Shown: in pieces, positions 1-8,332 of the stretch
Layout: the number at the start of each line of letters is the position of its first letter
Position numbering within the stretch: position 1 is the stretch's first letter
Assembly: GCA_031180665.1 (NCBI GenBank)
Contig: JAPSLP010000003.1
Span: 186,001 to 250,000 of the forward strand
Direction of reading: 5' to 3'
DNA length: 64,000 nt
From: Cupriavidus sp.
GTDB taxonomy: Bacteria > Pseudomonadota > Gammaproteobacteria > Burkholderiales > Burkholderiaceae
The notes under the pieces: model-generated
Told to the model about the DNA's origin: nothing
Databases searched by the model: none
The model's input: only the letters and a program-made list of their open reading frames with translations
Position numbers and translations under genes: made by a program

Positions 1-101
1 GGATGGGGAGCCCAGACTCGGAAATCTATCTGTGCAACGCCGCTGTGGTCGCTGCTTCGGCCATTGAAGGACGCGTTGCCGACCCACGCGCGTACTTGTG
101 A
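1..101 (+). CDS. C-terminal end of aconitase/LeuC-type dehydratase large subunit (partial)
   Basis: The frame is open from the window edge and stops at TGA 99-101. Its last residues include [20 protein letters not shown] followed by [11 protein letters not shown], the usual C-terminal end of the [4Fe-4S] large subunit of the isopropylmalate isomerase/aconitase family. The cluster cysteines lie upstream of the window. The small-subunit gene starts seven bases after the stop, the normal leuC-leuD order. Substrate is unknown; the following lyase-family gene makes leucine synthesis unlikely. Confidence 0.75.
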   Translation, partial: MGSPDSEIYLCNAAVVAASAIEGRVADPRAYL

Positions 102-108
102 GCAATCC

Positions 109-627
109 ATGCATTTGCCGAATCTCCATGGCCGCGTGGCCTACGTGTTCGCGGATGACAATTTCGACGTCGACCTGATCGTCGGGATCAAGAACATCCG
201 CCTTACCGATGAAGACGAGATGGCCCGCGTCGCGATGCAGGCCTATGACCGCGACTTCGCGTCCAGTGTCAGGCCAGGCGATCTGCTGGTCGGCGGCTGC
301 AACTTCGGCTACGGTCACCCACATTACCCGCCGATGATCGCCATGAGGAAACTCGGCATAGCTGGCGTCATCGCCGAGTCGTTTTCTCCCGGCTATTGGC
401 TTGGCGAGATCGCGGAAGGTTTCCCCCAGATCAGCTGCCCTGGCATCCTCGGACTGGTCGAGCGCTGGGACGACATCGAAGTCGACTGGGAACGCACCTT
501 GGTCGTCAACCACACGACCGGCCGCTGCCTGAATTTCACTCCGCTTAATCGTTCTGCCGTCGCAATGCTCGAAGCGGGCGGTCTCATTTCCTACCTGAAG
601 ACGACGCACCAGATCCAATCTGCTTGA
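109..627 (+). CDS. LeuD-type (aconitase swivel) dehydratase small subunit
   Basis: 172-residue protein of the 3-isopropylmalate/2-methylmalate dehydratase small-subunit family, partner of the large subunit ending just upstream. I chose ATG 109 because an upstream in-frame ATG at 64 would overlap the large subunit. The N-terminal GRVAYVFADDNFDVDLI and the GGCNFG turn fit the swivel domain. The loop after the turn, normally GCGSSRE with substrate-binding Ser and Arg, reads GYGHPHYPP here (residues 67-75), so the substrate probably differs from isopropylmalate. A 2,3-dimethylmalate dehydratase small subunit (DmdB-like) is one possibility, suggested only by the next gene. Family assignment is firm, substrate is not. 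Confidence 0.8.
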   Translation: MHLPNLHGRVAYVFADDNFDVDLIVGIKNIRLTDEDEMARVAMQAYDRDFASSVRPGDLLVGGCNFGYGHPHYPPMIAMRKLGIAGVIAESFSPGYWLGEIAEGFPQISCPGILGLVERWDDIEVDWERTLVVNHTTGRCLNFTPLNRSAVAMLEAGGLISYLKTTHQIQSA

Positions 628-641
628 TGAAAGAGGACGCA

Positions 642-1505
642 ATGCACTCCAACCCTGCGGCAAAATCCCTGGCCAATCTTCTGGCGGCCCGAGACCGAAG
701 TCTTGTCATCCCCGGCTCGTATGATGCGTTCAGCGCAATGCTGGTGCGGGAGGCCGGCTTCGACGCCGTCTACATTGGCAGTTACGCCACCGCCGCAGCC
801 GGGCATGGCTTGCCCGACGTCGGCGTGCTGACGCTGGACCAGCTCTGTGGGCATGCGGCCAGCGTTGCGCAGGCCGTGGACGTCCCCGTGATCGCCGACG
901 CCGAAGGTGGATTCTTCGATCCTGCCAACATTTGGCGCACCGTGCGAGCGTTCGAGAGGAGTGGTGTGGCGGCGATTCACATCGAAGACCATGCCGGCGG
1001 AAAACATACCGACCTGCCGCAACGGCTGATTCCTCTCGAAATCATGCTGCAACGTTTGAAGGCCGCACTCGATGCGAGGCAGAGCAAGGACTTCATCATC
1101 ATCGCGCGCACGGACGCCATTTGGGCGCTTCGCGACGAACAGGAAGCGATCCGTCGCTTGAACGCGTTTGCCGAAGTCGGTATCGAGTACTTTTTTGCCA
1201 ATGGTGCGACCCCCGATGTGTTGCGCCGCTTGAGAAAGCACATCCCAGGCAAGATCATCACGATTCATCTGCCGACCGTGACCGATCGTTCCGAGTGGGA
1301 TGGTGCGGCAGATCTGGTCATCGACTACGGCTTCTGCCTGCAAGTCGTCGCGAAGGCCTTGAAGGAAGCTCTGACGGCATATCGGCAGTCACCGCTGTCC
1401 GGCAAGACCGACCCGTATCTCGAGCATGTCGACGCATTCGAGGACCGGCTCGGGTATCGGCAGTTCACCGCTCGGGCGAACCACTACGCGGCCATGGCGA
1501 CCTGA
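642..1505 (+). CDS. isocitrate lyase/PEP mutase superfamily protein
   Basis: 287-residue alpha/beta-barrel enzyme of the ICL/PEPM superfamily, which cleaves or forms C-C or P-C bonds next to a 2-oxo acid carboxylate using Mg2+. ATG 642 is preferred because AAAGAGG at 630-636 is a good ribosome binding site; TTG 624 and ATG 627 overlap the preceding stop. The metal segment is ADAEGGF (residues 85-91, usually DAD). The loop carrying the lyase cysteine (KKCGH or KRCGH) is replaced by HIEDHAGGKH (113-122), with no cysteine. It is therefore not a classical isocitrate or methylisocitrate lyase. Behind a LeuCD-like pair, a dimethylmalate-lyase or oxaloacetate-decarboxylase type role is possible. It lies 14 bases after the small subunit, so probably the same operon. 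Confidence 0.8.
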   Translation: MHSNPAAKSLANLLAARDRSLVIPGSYDAFSAMLVREAGFDAVYIGSYATAAAGHGLPDVGVLTLDQLCGHAASVAQAVDVPVIADAEGGFFDPANIWRTVRAFERSGVAAIHIEDHAGGKHTDLPQRLIPLEIMLQRLKAALDARQSKDFIIIARTDAIWALRDEQEAIRRLNAFAEVGIEYFFANGATPDVLRRLRKHIPGKIITIHLPTVTDRSEWDGAADLVIDYGFCLQVVAKALKEALTAYRQSPLSGKTDPYLEHVDAFEDRLGYRQFTARANHYAAMAT

Positions 1506-1819
1506 GCGCCCCCGCTGCGCGGGCTGAGCTGGGTTACCTGGCCGGCCCAGTCCTGCTTTCGGCAGCGCCCCCCACACGCTTGGTGGGATCCACTCGGTTT
1601 CCTTTCCGTCCCGACTGCGCGACGCATGCAGCCTGCGTGATGAGGGCGGCCCGCCAAGCCGCTTGAAACCGGCAATCTGTTCCACTCCTTCACAGCTGCT
1701 ATGCCGCCCTGCTGATGGTTTCCGGGGTCGCGCTCGCGCAAACTGACGCACGCTGGAAAGGAGCATCGGCTATCTCCTTTGCGCGCCTAGAACGAGATCA
1801 ATCCCGGAGACATGCCACC
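1506..1819. other. gene-free interval with conserved MFS leader
   Basis: 314 bases with no gene I can support. A short GC hairpin, CCCGC-TGC-GCGGG, lies at 1511-1523 just after the lyase stop and could weaken read-through, but there is no T-run. From 1674 onward the sequence is shared with the leader of the second MFS gene (separate entry). Confidence 0.5.
1674..1819 (+). repeat. 146-base leader shared with the second MFS gene (copy 1)
   Basis: Aligned by eye with 37439-37584, the 146 bases before the MFS start match at about 113 positions without a single gap. The first 45 bases, from AATCTGTTCC through GCTGATGGT, differ at only four. The frame is open in both copies for 35 codons upstream of the chosen ATG, so an N-terminal extension cannot be excluded. 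A shared regulatory leader kept after gene duplication is the simpler reading. Confidence 0.7.
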
Positions 1820-3142
1820 ATGCAATACGCCACACCTGCGGCGCTACAGGCGCCCGAGCCAGACCAAGAGGCCGCGATTTTCCGCAAACTGAATCTGCGT
1901 ATCATTCCCTTCCTGTTTGCCTGCTACGTGGTCGCCTATCTGGACCGCATCAATATCGGCTTCGTCAAACTGCAGATGCAGGACAGCCTCCAGTTCAGCG
2001 AAGCCGTCTATGGCCTGGGCGCCGGAATCTTCTTCATTGGCTACGTCCTGTTCGAGGTACCGAGCAATCTGGTATTGAAGCGGGTCGGAGCGCGGCGCAC
2101 GCTGTTCCGGATCATGGTGCTGTGGGGCATCGCCGGGTGTTGCATGGCGCTGGTCAAGACACCGATGCAGTTCTATGTTTGCCGCTTCCTCTTGGGGGTG
2201 TTCGAGGCAGGATTCGTTCCGGGGGCGATCTACTACATCAATCGCTGGTACCCCAGCAGCCGCCGCGGGGCCGTGCTGGGCGTATTCCTGTCCGGCATTC
2301 CGATTGCCGGCATGGTAGGCGGGCCGCTGTCCGGCCTCACGATGACTTACCTCGACGGCCTGCTTGGCTGGACAGGATGGCAGTGGACGTTCGTCGCGCA
2401 AGCGCTCCCGGCAGTCCTGCTCGGCGTCGCGGCATTCTTCCTGCTGGACGACGAGATTCGCGACGCGCGTTGGCTCAGCCCCGGCGAACGGGACGCGCTT
2501 CAAGGCCTGATGGCAAAGGAAGAGGCAGGTAACGCGGCACATGGCACCGGCTCTGTGGAGCTGCGCGATATTCGTGTCTACCTGATGGCCATTGCCTACA
2601 TGGCCTTCATTTGCGGTACCTATACCCTCAGCTTCTGGCTGCCTACCTTGCTGAAGAATGCAGGCGCAACCACCACGATGCAAGTCGGCCTGTATTCGGC
2701 GATTCCATTCGGGCTCGGTGCCGTCGGAATGGTATTGCTGTGCCGCAGATCCGATCGCAGGATGGAACGACGCTGGCATACCGCGATGGCGGCGGTGGCG
2801 GGCGCCGTCGCGCTGGCGCTTATCCCCTTTGCGCCCAATACACTGACCTTTGCCTGCCTGCTTCTGACCGTCGGGACCACCACGATCTACGGCACCGTGC
2901 CCCTGTTCTGGGCCATGCCCACCGACTACCTTGCCGGCTCTCCCAGTGCCGCCGGCACGCTGGCGTTGATCAACAGCATCGGGCTGATCGGCGGCTTCGT
3001 CAGTCCCATCGCGCTTGGCGCCATCAAGGATGCCACCGGCAGTCTGAATGGCGGTCTGTACGCCACCAGCGCGCTCCTCGTGCTCGGCGCCGTGCTGCTC
3101 CTCGTCGGCGTGTCCGAGCAACACCTGCGGCGCGAACGGTGA
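1820..3142 (+). CDS. MFS transporter, anion:cation symporter (ACS) family
   Basis: 440-residue inner-membrane transporter with the usual twelve hydrophobic segments. The N-terminal half carries the ACS-family pattern LDRINIGFVKLQMQDSL followed by FFIGYVLFEVPSNLVLKR, as in tartrate, phthalate and hydroxyphenylacetate transporters, which take up organic acids with protons. ATG 1820 follows CGGAGA at 1804-1809. The protein is closely similar along its whole length to the MFS protein at 37585-38916. Its place between a dehydratase/lyase pair and pyruvate carboxylase suggests it imports the acid those enzymes process. Substrate is not shown by sequence. Confidence 0.9.
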   Translation: MQYATPAALQAPEPDQEAAIFRKLNLRIIPFLFACYVVAYLDRINIGFVKLQMQDSLQFSEAVYGLGAGIFFIGYVLFEVPSNLVLKRVGARRTLFRIMVLWGIAGCCMALVKTPMQFYVCRFLLGVFEAGFVPGAIYYINRWYPSSRRGAVLGVFLSGIPIAGMVGGPLSGLTMTYLDGLLGWTGWQWTFVAQALPAVLLGVAAFFLLDDEIRDARWLSPGERDALQGLMAKEEAGNAAHGTGSVELRDIRVYLMAIAYMAFICGTYTLSFWLPTLLKNAGATTTMQVGLYSAIPFGLGAVGMVLLCRRSDRRMERRWHTAMAAVAGAVALALIPFAPNTLTFACLLLTVGTTTIYGTVPLFWAMPTDYLAGSPSAAGTLALINSIGLIGGFVSPIALGAIKDATGSLNGGLYATSALLVLGAVLLLVGVSEQHLRRER

Positions 3143-3360
3143 CACGCTAGACGCGACTACAACGGCTCCTTCCGACGCGTCGTGCCGGCCCGTCACGAGA
3201 CTGCGCCTGCATGGCCGCGTGCCGCGGATCGTCTCGTGCCCGGCAGAATCGCCAAGCGCGCGACGCCGCTGCAGACCGCTCCTCCCCGTGCCAGCAATAC
3301 GTTCGATGCTCCCGGTGGCCGCATGCCGACAAGAATTTCCAACGACAATGCCTTTCAGCC

Positions 3361-6300
3361 ATGATGAAAATTCGTCGACTTCTCGTCGCAAACAGGAGCG
3401 AGATCGCCATCCGCGTCATGCGCGCTGCCGCCGAGCTCGGAATCCGGACAGTCGCCATCTACTCGTACGAAGATCGCTTTGCCCAGCATCGGTTCAAAGC
3501 GGACGAGAGCTATCTCGTCGGCGCGGGAAAGAAGCCGGTTGACGCGTATCTCGACATCGACGATATCTTGCGCGTCGCCGTGGAGTCCGGGGCAGACGCC
3601 ATTCATCCGGGATACGGATTCCTGTCGGAGAACCCGGACTTCGTCCAGCGCTGCGAGCAGGCCGGCATTGCGTTCATCGGCCCCAGCCCGGAGGTCATGC
3701 GGCAGCTTGGCAATAAGGTCGCCGCACGCGCGCTCGCGCAGCGCGTCGGCGTACCTGTGATGCCAGCCACAGGCGCGCTGCCGGACGACCCTGCGCACAT
3801 CGACGCCCTCGCTACCGCGATCGGCTATCCCCTGATGGTCAAGGCAAGCTGGGGCGGCGGTGGCCGCGGAATGCGGGTGGTTCAGCTGCAATCCGAACTG
3901 ATGGAAGCCGTGTCGGCTGCCCGACGAGAGGCCAAGGCAGCATTTGGCAACGATGAGGTCTACCTGGAGAAGTTTGTCGCCCGCGCCAAACACGTCGAAG
4001 TCCAGATCCTCGGTGATAGGCACGGAAACATTGTCCATCTCTACGAGCGCGACTGCTCGGTGCAACGCCGCAATCAGAAAGTCGTCGAGCGAGCGCCAGC
4101 GCCCTATCTCGACAACGGCCAGCGCTCTGCCTTATGCCACGAGGCGCTGAAACTGGCACGGGCGGTGTCCTACACGCATGCGGGAACCGTCGAGTTTCTG
4201 ATGGATGCCGACACTGGCGAGTTCTATTTCATCGAGGTGAACCCTCGTATCCAGGTGGAGCACACGGTCACCGAAGAGGTGACCGGTGTAGACATCGTCA
4301 AGGCGCAGATCCGCATCACCGAAGGTGAGGCGATCGGAGACCGCAATGCCATTGTTCCGCGCCAGGATGACATCAGGTTGCACGGTCATGCGGTGCAGTG
4401 CCGGGTGACTACGGAAGACCCGGAAAACGGCTTCGCTCCGGACCATGGCACGCTGACTGCCTATCGAAGTGCCGCGGGCTTCGGCATCCGTCTGGATGCT
4501 GGAACCGCGTATACCGGGGCATTGGTAACACCCTACTATGACTCGCTTCTCGTCAAGGTGACCTGCAAGGGCCGCGATGCCGCCGAGGCCAACGAGAGGA
4601 TGAGTCGTGCCCTCCGGGAATTCCGCGTTCGTGGTGTCGCGACCAATCTGGCCTTCCTCGAGAACGTGATCGGCCATGAGACATTCCTGTCGGGACAGTG
4701 CACGACTCGCTTCATCGACACGACTCCACAGCTGTTCGATTTTTCGGCGCGCCAGGACCGCGCCACGAAGCTGCTGAATTTCATCGCCGATGTGAATGTG
4801 AACGGGAACCCGGATTTGAAGGGGCGCGCCGCTCCATCGTCGATCGTGCTCACCCATCCTGTTCCTCGCCCCTACGCAAGCGCCGAGCCGATCCCCGACG
4901 GAACGCGGACGTTGCTGGCTGCTCTCGGGCCACGTGCCTTCGCGGACTGGATGAAGGATCAGCAGTCCGTGCTCCTCACTGACACGACGATGCGCGACGC
5001 ACACCAGTCGCTGTTGGCCACCAGGCTGCGTACCAGCGATATGACGGCGATCGCGCCATTCTATGCGCGGCGTCTGGCGGGGTTGTTCTCGATCGAGTGC
5101 TGGGGCGGAGCGACATTCGACGTGGCGATGCGCTTCCTGAAGGAAGATCCCTGGCAGCGGCTTTCGTCCCTTCGTGCAGCGGTACCCAACATCCTGTTCC
5201 AGATGCTGTTGCGTGGCTCGAACGCTGTCGGGTACACCAACTATGCCGATAACGTCGTACAGTTTTTCGTCAAGCGGGCAGCCGACAGTGGCGTGGACCT
5301 GTTCCGTGTGTTCGACTCCTTCAACTGGGTCGACAATATGCGCGTGGCAATAGATGCCGTCATCGAAGCCGGTGCATTGTGTGAAGGGACGATTTGCTAC
5401 ACCGCCGATCTGTTCGACGAGCGTCGTGGCAAGTACAACATCGGCTACTACGTCAATCTCGCCAAATCGTTGGAACGTGCCGGGGTCCATATCCTTGGCA
5501 TCAAGGATATGGCGGGCGTGTGTCGACCAAACGCAGCCCGCGCGCTGGTCCACGCGCTGAAATCGGAGGTTGGCCTGCCGATTCACTTCCACACGCACGA
5601 CACGAGCGGGGCATCGGTTGCCTCCGTACTGGCTGCCATTGAGGCGGGCGTCGACGCAGTCGACGGCGCAATGGACTCGATGAGCGGTCTCACATCGCAA
5701 CCGAGCCTCGGTGCCATTTGTGCCGCGCTCGAGCATGGCGACCGCAAGCCTGCGGTCAGGTACCAGGATCTCGAGCCCTTTTGCACGTACTGGGAATCGG
5801 TAAGAAAAAACTACCAACCCTTCGAGGCGGACATGCGCGCGGGCACCTCCGACGTCTATCGCCACGAGATGCCAGGCGGACAATATACCAACCTTCGCGA
5901 GCAGGCGCGCTCATTGGGGCTGCAGTCCAGGTGGCCGGAGGTGGCACAGGCATACGCCGACGTGAATGCGCTGTTCGGCGACATCGTAAAGGTCACCCCT
6001 TCGTCGAAGGTCGTGGGCGACATGGCGCTGCATCTCGTGGCGAATCAACTATCGGCTTCGGATATCGCCGATCCGGAAGAACAGGTTTCCGTTCCGGATT
6101 CCGTCGTCTCGATGCTCCGCGGGGAAATGGGGTACCCCGCCGACGGGTTTCCTGAACACTTGCAGAAGAAGCTGCTTCGAGGTGTGGCCCCAATCGAAGG
6201 TCGCGCAGCGGCGCACATTGCACCGGTAGACCTGGAGGCCGTGCGAGCAGAGGCTGAGCATGAAACCGGACGCGCAATTTCGGACGACGACCTGGCGTCC

Positions 6301-6810
6301 TATCTGATGTACCCCAAGGTCTTCAAGGAGTTCTGCGCCCATCTCCACCAGTACGGCGACGTGTCCGTCCTTCCCACGCCGGTGTTCTTTTATGGCCTCC
6401 AGGTTGGCCAGGAGATACCCGTAGCGCTGGAAAAGGGGAAGACCTTATATGTCGGTCTGAGCGCGCAGTCGGAACCGGACACACAAGGCGCCGTGAGACT
6501 GCATTTCGATGTCAATGGTCAACCTCGCCCGGTTCGCGCAATACGGCACAGCGCCGGGAATTCTCCCCAGGAGATCCGGATGGCCGAGCCTTCCCACCCC
6601 TTCCATGTCGCTGCGCCGATGCAGGGAAGCGTGATTTCCGTGGCGGTGAAACCGGGTCAATCCATCGCGAAAGGCGAAACGGTCGCAGCGATCGAAGCCA
6701 TGAAGATGGAAACCAGTGTCGTTGCCGAGGCGGACGGCATCGTGAAGAATGTCTACGTCCAGCTGGGCAGCCTGGTGCGTGCGGGCCAACTGCTGGTCGA
6801 ACTGGAGTAG
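3361..6810 (+). CDS. pyc: pyruvate carboxylase
   Basis: 1149 residues, the normal length of a single-chain pyruvate carboxylase, which makes oxaloacetate from pyruvate, bicarbonate and ATP in the cytoplasm. Biotin carboxylase domain: KIRRLLVANRSEIAIRV (from residue 3), glycine-rich KASWGGGGRGM (from 161), RDCSVQRRNQK (230-240) and EVNPRIQVEH (292-301). Carboxyltransferase domain: DTTMRDAHQS (from 541), GIKDMAG with Lys715 as likely carbamylated lysine, and HFHTHD with metal ligands His744 and His746. The biotinyl domain ends the protein, with AMKM at 1114-1117 and Lys1115 biotinylated. ATG 3361 begins the conserved N-terminus although the upstream site is weak. It could replenish C4 acids when the pathway yields pyruvate. 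Confidence 0.96.
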   Translation: MMKIRRLLVANRSEIAIRVMRAAAELGIRTVAIYSYEDRFAQHRFKADESYLVGAGKKPVDAYLDIDDILRVAVESGADAIHPGYGFLSENPDFVQRCEQAGIAFIGPSPEVMRQLGNKVAARALAQRVGVPVMPATGALPDDPAHIDALATAIGYPLMVKASWGGGGRGMRVVQLQSELMEAVSAARREAKAAFGNDEVYLEKFVARAKHVEVQILGDRHGNIVHLYERDCSVQRRNQKVVERAPAPYLDNGQRSALCHEALKLARAVSYTHAGTVEFLMDADTGEFYFIEVNPRIQVEHTVTEEVTGVDIVKAQIRITEGEAIGDRNAIVPRQDDIRLHGHAVQCRVTTEDPENGFAPDHGTLTAYRSAAGFGIRLDAGTAYTGALVTPYYDSLLVKVTCKGRDAAEANERMSRALREFRVRGVATNLAFLENVIGHETFLSGQCTTRFIDTTPQLFDFSARQDRATKLLNFIADVNVNGNPDLKGRAAPSSIVLTHPVPRPYASAEPIPDGTRTLLAALGPRAFADWMKDQQSVLLTDTTMRDAHQSLLATRLRTSDMTAIAPFYARRLAGLFSIECWGGATFDVAMRFLKEDPWQRLSSLRAAVPNILFQMLLRGSNAVGYTNYADNVVQFFVKRAADSGVDLFRVFDSFNWVDNMRVAIDAVIEAGALCEGTICYTADLFDERRGKYNIGYYVNLAKSLERAGVHILGIKDMAGVCRPNAARALVHALKSEVGLPIHFHTHDTSGASVASVLAAIEAGVDAVDGAMDSMSGLTSQPSLGAICAALEHGDRKPAVRYQDLEPFCTYWESVRKNYQPFEADMRAGTSDVYRHEMPGGQYTNLREQARSLGLQSRWPEVAQAYADVNALFGDIVKVTPSSKVVGDMALHLVANQLSASDIADPEEQVSVPDSVVSMLRGEMGYPADGFPEHLQKKLLRGVAPIEGRAAAHIAPVDLEAVRAEAEHETGRAISDDDLASYLMYPKVFKEFCAHLHQYGDVSVLPTPVFFYGLQVGQEIPVALEKGKTLYVGLSAQSEPDTQGAVRLHFDVNGQPRPVRAIRHSAGNSPQEIRMAEPSHPFHVAAPMQGSVISVAVKPGQSIAKGETVAAIEAMKMETSVVAEADGIVKNVYVQLGSLVRAGQLLVELE

Positions 6811-6909
6811 CACTTCGGCGCCCTTGATGCTGGGAACATAGCCCCTTGTTCGAATTGACATGCTGCCGGCCTCGCGGGACCTCGGGAAGGACCGATTGAA
6901 GCCGGCACA

Positions 6910-7050
6910 TCACCCGGGCATCAGGGACCACCCTCCTCCCCTCAGCTCATCGCGCATCAGCTCCGCGATCCAGCGGCGGCGTTCTTCGTGCATGCGTGTC
7001 CGAATGGCGCCCACGCTGATGGCGGCATAGGTGCCCGGGGAGATTGCGCC
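6910..7050 (-). pseudogene. possible C-terminal remnant of an IclR-family regulator
   Basis: The minus-strand frame contains YAAISVGAIRTRM followed by HEERRRWIAELMRDELR, which resembles the end of the IclR effector domain. There is no helix-turn-helix and no ligand-domain core upstream; the sequence before about 7050 is unrelated. A short unrelated ORF remains possible. Confidence 0.35.
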
Positions 7051-7104
7051 GGTCTGGTACGCATGGCGAGCCCCAGTCAGGAGACACGTCACGAAGCCGA
7101 CCGG

Positions 7105-7261
7105 ATGACGCATCGTCGCGGCAGTTTTCCCCTACCCTTCGCCTTCCCCACTGGCTTCGCGCGTGCGCAGGTGGCCAAAGCAGCCGATCGAGGCCATCGT
7201 GCCATTTCCGCAGGGTGGCTCCCCTGATATCGTGGGTCGCCTGATGGCCGATCCTCTGTAG
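7105..7261 (+). pseudogene. truncated, frameshifted Bug (TctC-type) receptor gene start
   Basis: ATG 7105 opens a short signal-peptide-like stretch ending FPTGFARAQ. After a one-base frame change near 7170 the sequence reads WPKQPIEAIVPFPQGGSPDI and continues VGRLMADPL to TAG 7259-7261. This is the hallmark N-terminus of mature Bug receptors. The remaining roughly 270 residues are absent. Confidence 0.65.
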
Positions 7262-7347
7262 CCTGGCAGCGGCAGCACGCGGATCGGGTTTTCGAAAAGC
7301 TAGATGCGTCCGTTGAAAAAGCCATACGTCGTCATTCGAACCCTGGC

Positions 7348-8043
7348 TCAATCCGCCACGCTGTCCGCCACCTGGCGCATCTGGGTCGTTGCGCCGTCGA
7401 ATCGGCATAGGTAGCTCATCACCATATCGCAGACGTGCCGTACCCTCGCTTCCACCCGTTCCCTGTCGCCCAGGTCGACGCCAAGCACGAATGACAGGGT
7501 GTACCGATTGGAGATGGAGTACGATCCCAGCCCGGAAATCGACACGTAGAGATCGACCCAGTCTGCGTCAGGCCGGAACACTCCCTGCGCCTTGCCCCGC
7601 TCCAGAATCTGCGCCAGTGCGCTTCTGAGCGGATTGAACATCGCGGGAATGACCTTCGACTTGCGAATGTGCTCGGCCTTGTGCAGGTTTTCGGTGCTGA
7701 GCAGCTGGATGAATTCCGGATGGTCGATGAAATGGCGGATGGTCTGCAGCACCAGCGTCTTCATGTCCTCCACGGGGTTGTCGCCCAACAGCCCGAACTG
7801 GTTCTGGCGCTCCCTCATCGCCGAGTACGCGCGCTCCATCACCTCGATGAACAGGGCCTCCTTGCTCTCGAAGTAGTGATAGACAAGATTCTTGCTGATC
7901 TTGCTGCGCGCCACGATGCTGTCCACGCGCGCCCCGTCGTAGCCCTTGGCGGCGAATTCCTTGGCCGCCATGTGAAGGATCTTCTCGCGGGTGACCGCCG
8001 CATCGCGGGGTTTGGGCTTACCGCCGGTTTTGGTCGCTGGCAT
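7348..8043 (-). CDS. TetR/AcrR-family transcriptional regulator
   Basis: 231 residues. The N-terminal part carries a TetR helix-turn-helix: VTREKILHMAAKEFAAKGYD, then KISKNLVYHYFESKEALF (about residues 17-68). The rest is a helical ligand-binding domain with no recognised signature. The gene is divergent from hyuA-hyuB and an ABC transporter. Two related CTAGTTnGTTA sites lie in the shared intergenic region, one about 60 bases upstream of this gene and one just after the probable hyuA promoter, so it most likely represses itself and the hyu operon until an inducer binds. Confidence 0.9.
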   Translation of the reverse strand: MPATKTGGKPKPRDAAVTREKILHMAAKEFAAKGYDGARVDSIVARSKISKNLVYHYFESKEALFIEVMERAYSAMRERQNQFGLLGDNPVEDMKTLVLQTIRHFIDHPEFIQLLSTENLHKAEHIRKSKVIPAMFNPLRSALAQILERGKAQGVFRPDADWVDLYVSISGLGSYSISNRYTLSFVLGVDLGDRERVEARVRHVCDMVMSYLCRFDGATTQMRQVADSVAD

Positions 8044-8100
8044 ATGCCTTGCCTTTTCCTTCCGTTATCTGGCCGTGGGACGCCACGGTGGTGCAGCGCC

Positions 8101-8118
8101 TAACTAGTTGGTTAGTTT
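8101..8118. promoter_or_regulatory. probable TetR operator, site 1
   Basis: TAACTAGTTGGTTAGTTT, close to the start of the divergent TetR gene. It shares the ACTAGTTnGTTA core with the site at 8226-8243. Two copies of a rare A+T-rich word in one divergent region support a shared repressor. Confidence 0.6.
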
Positions 8119-8194
8119 ACACCGCTTTGATGGCACTGCAAGGATGCCGCAACTCCAGCACTGGCGCCATTTCGGTGCTACGTGAAAACCCGGG

Positions 8195-8223
8195 TTGGCA
8201 TCCCAAAAACCGTCATCTATTGT
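8195..8223 (+). promoter_or_regulatory. probable hyuA promoter
   Basis: TTGGCA at 8195-8200 and TATTGT at 8218-8223 are separated by 17 bases, a good sigma-70 arrangement about 110 bases before hyuA. The second TetR site starts two bases after the -10 element, where a bound repressor would block initiation. Confidence 0.5.
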
Positions 8224-8225
8224 AC

Positions 8226-8243
8226 TGACTAGTTAGTTAATCA
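8226..8243. promoter_or_regulatory. probable TetR operator, site 2
   Basis: TGACTAGTTAGTTAATCA, sharing its core with site 1, just after the -10 element of the putative hyuA promoter. Confidence 0.6.
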
Positions 8244-8332
8244 GAGCGGGCCGCCGGAATCCGTTCGCGCAACCACCGGGGCCGCAGCAGACCTCGCTGC
8301 CCCCCTTTTCCTGTCTTACCCTGGAGTTGGAC

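Larger units (their letters stand above)
6811..7347. other. gene-free interval with decayed gene remains
   Basis: 537 bases without an intact gene. On the minus strand (6910-7050) is what looks like an IclR regulator C-terminus, and on the plus strand (7105-7261) the start of a Bug receptor gene with a frameshift and early stop. The head-to-head order matches the common IclR-Bug arrangement, so this looks like a collapsed cluster with an internal deletion. Confidence 0.5.

Noticed and set aside
1511..1523. Short GC hairpin after the lyase-family gene as a terminator
   Set aside because: Five-base stem without a following T-run.
3048..3542. Possible small gene spanning the MFS end and pyruvate carboxylase start
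   Set aside because: Overlaps both real genes and shows no start signal or domain.
4132..5883. 583-codon minus-strand frame inside pyruvate carboxylase
   Set aside because: Mirror of the carboxylase codons, with no recognisable family features.
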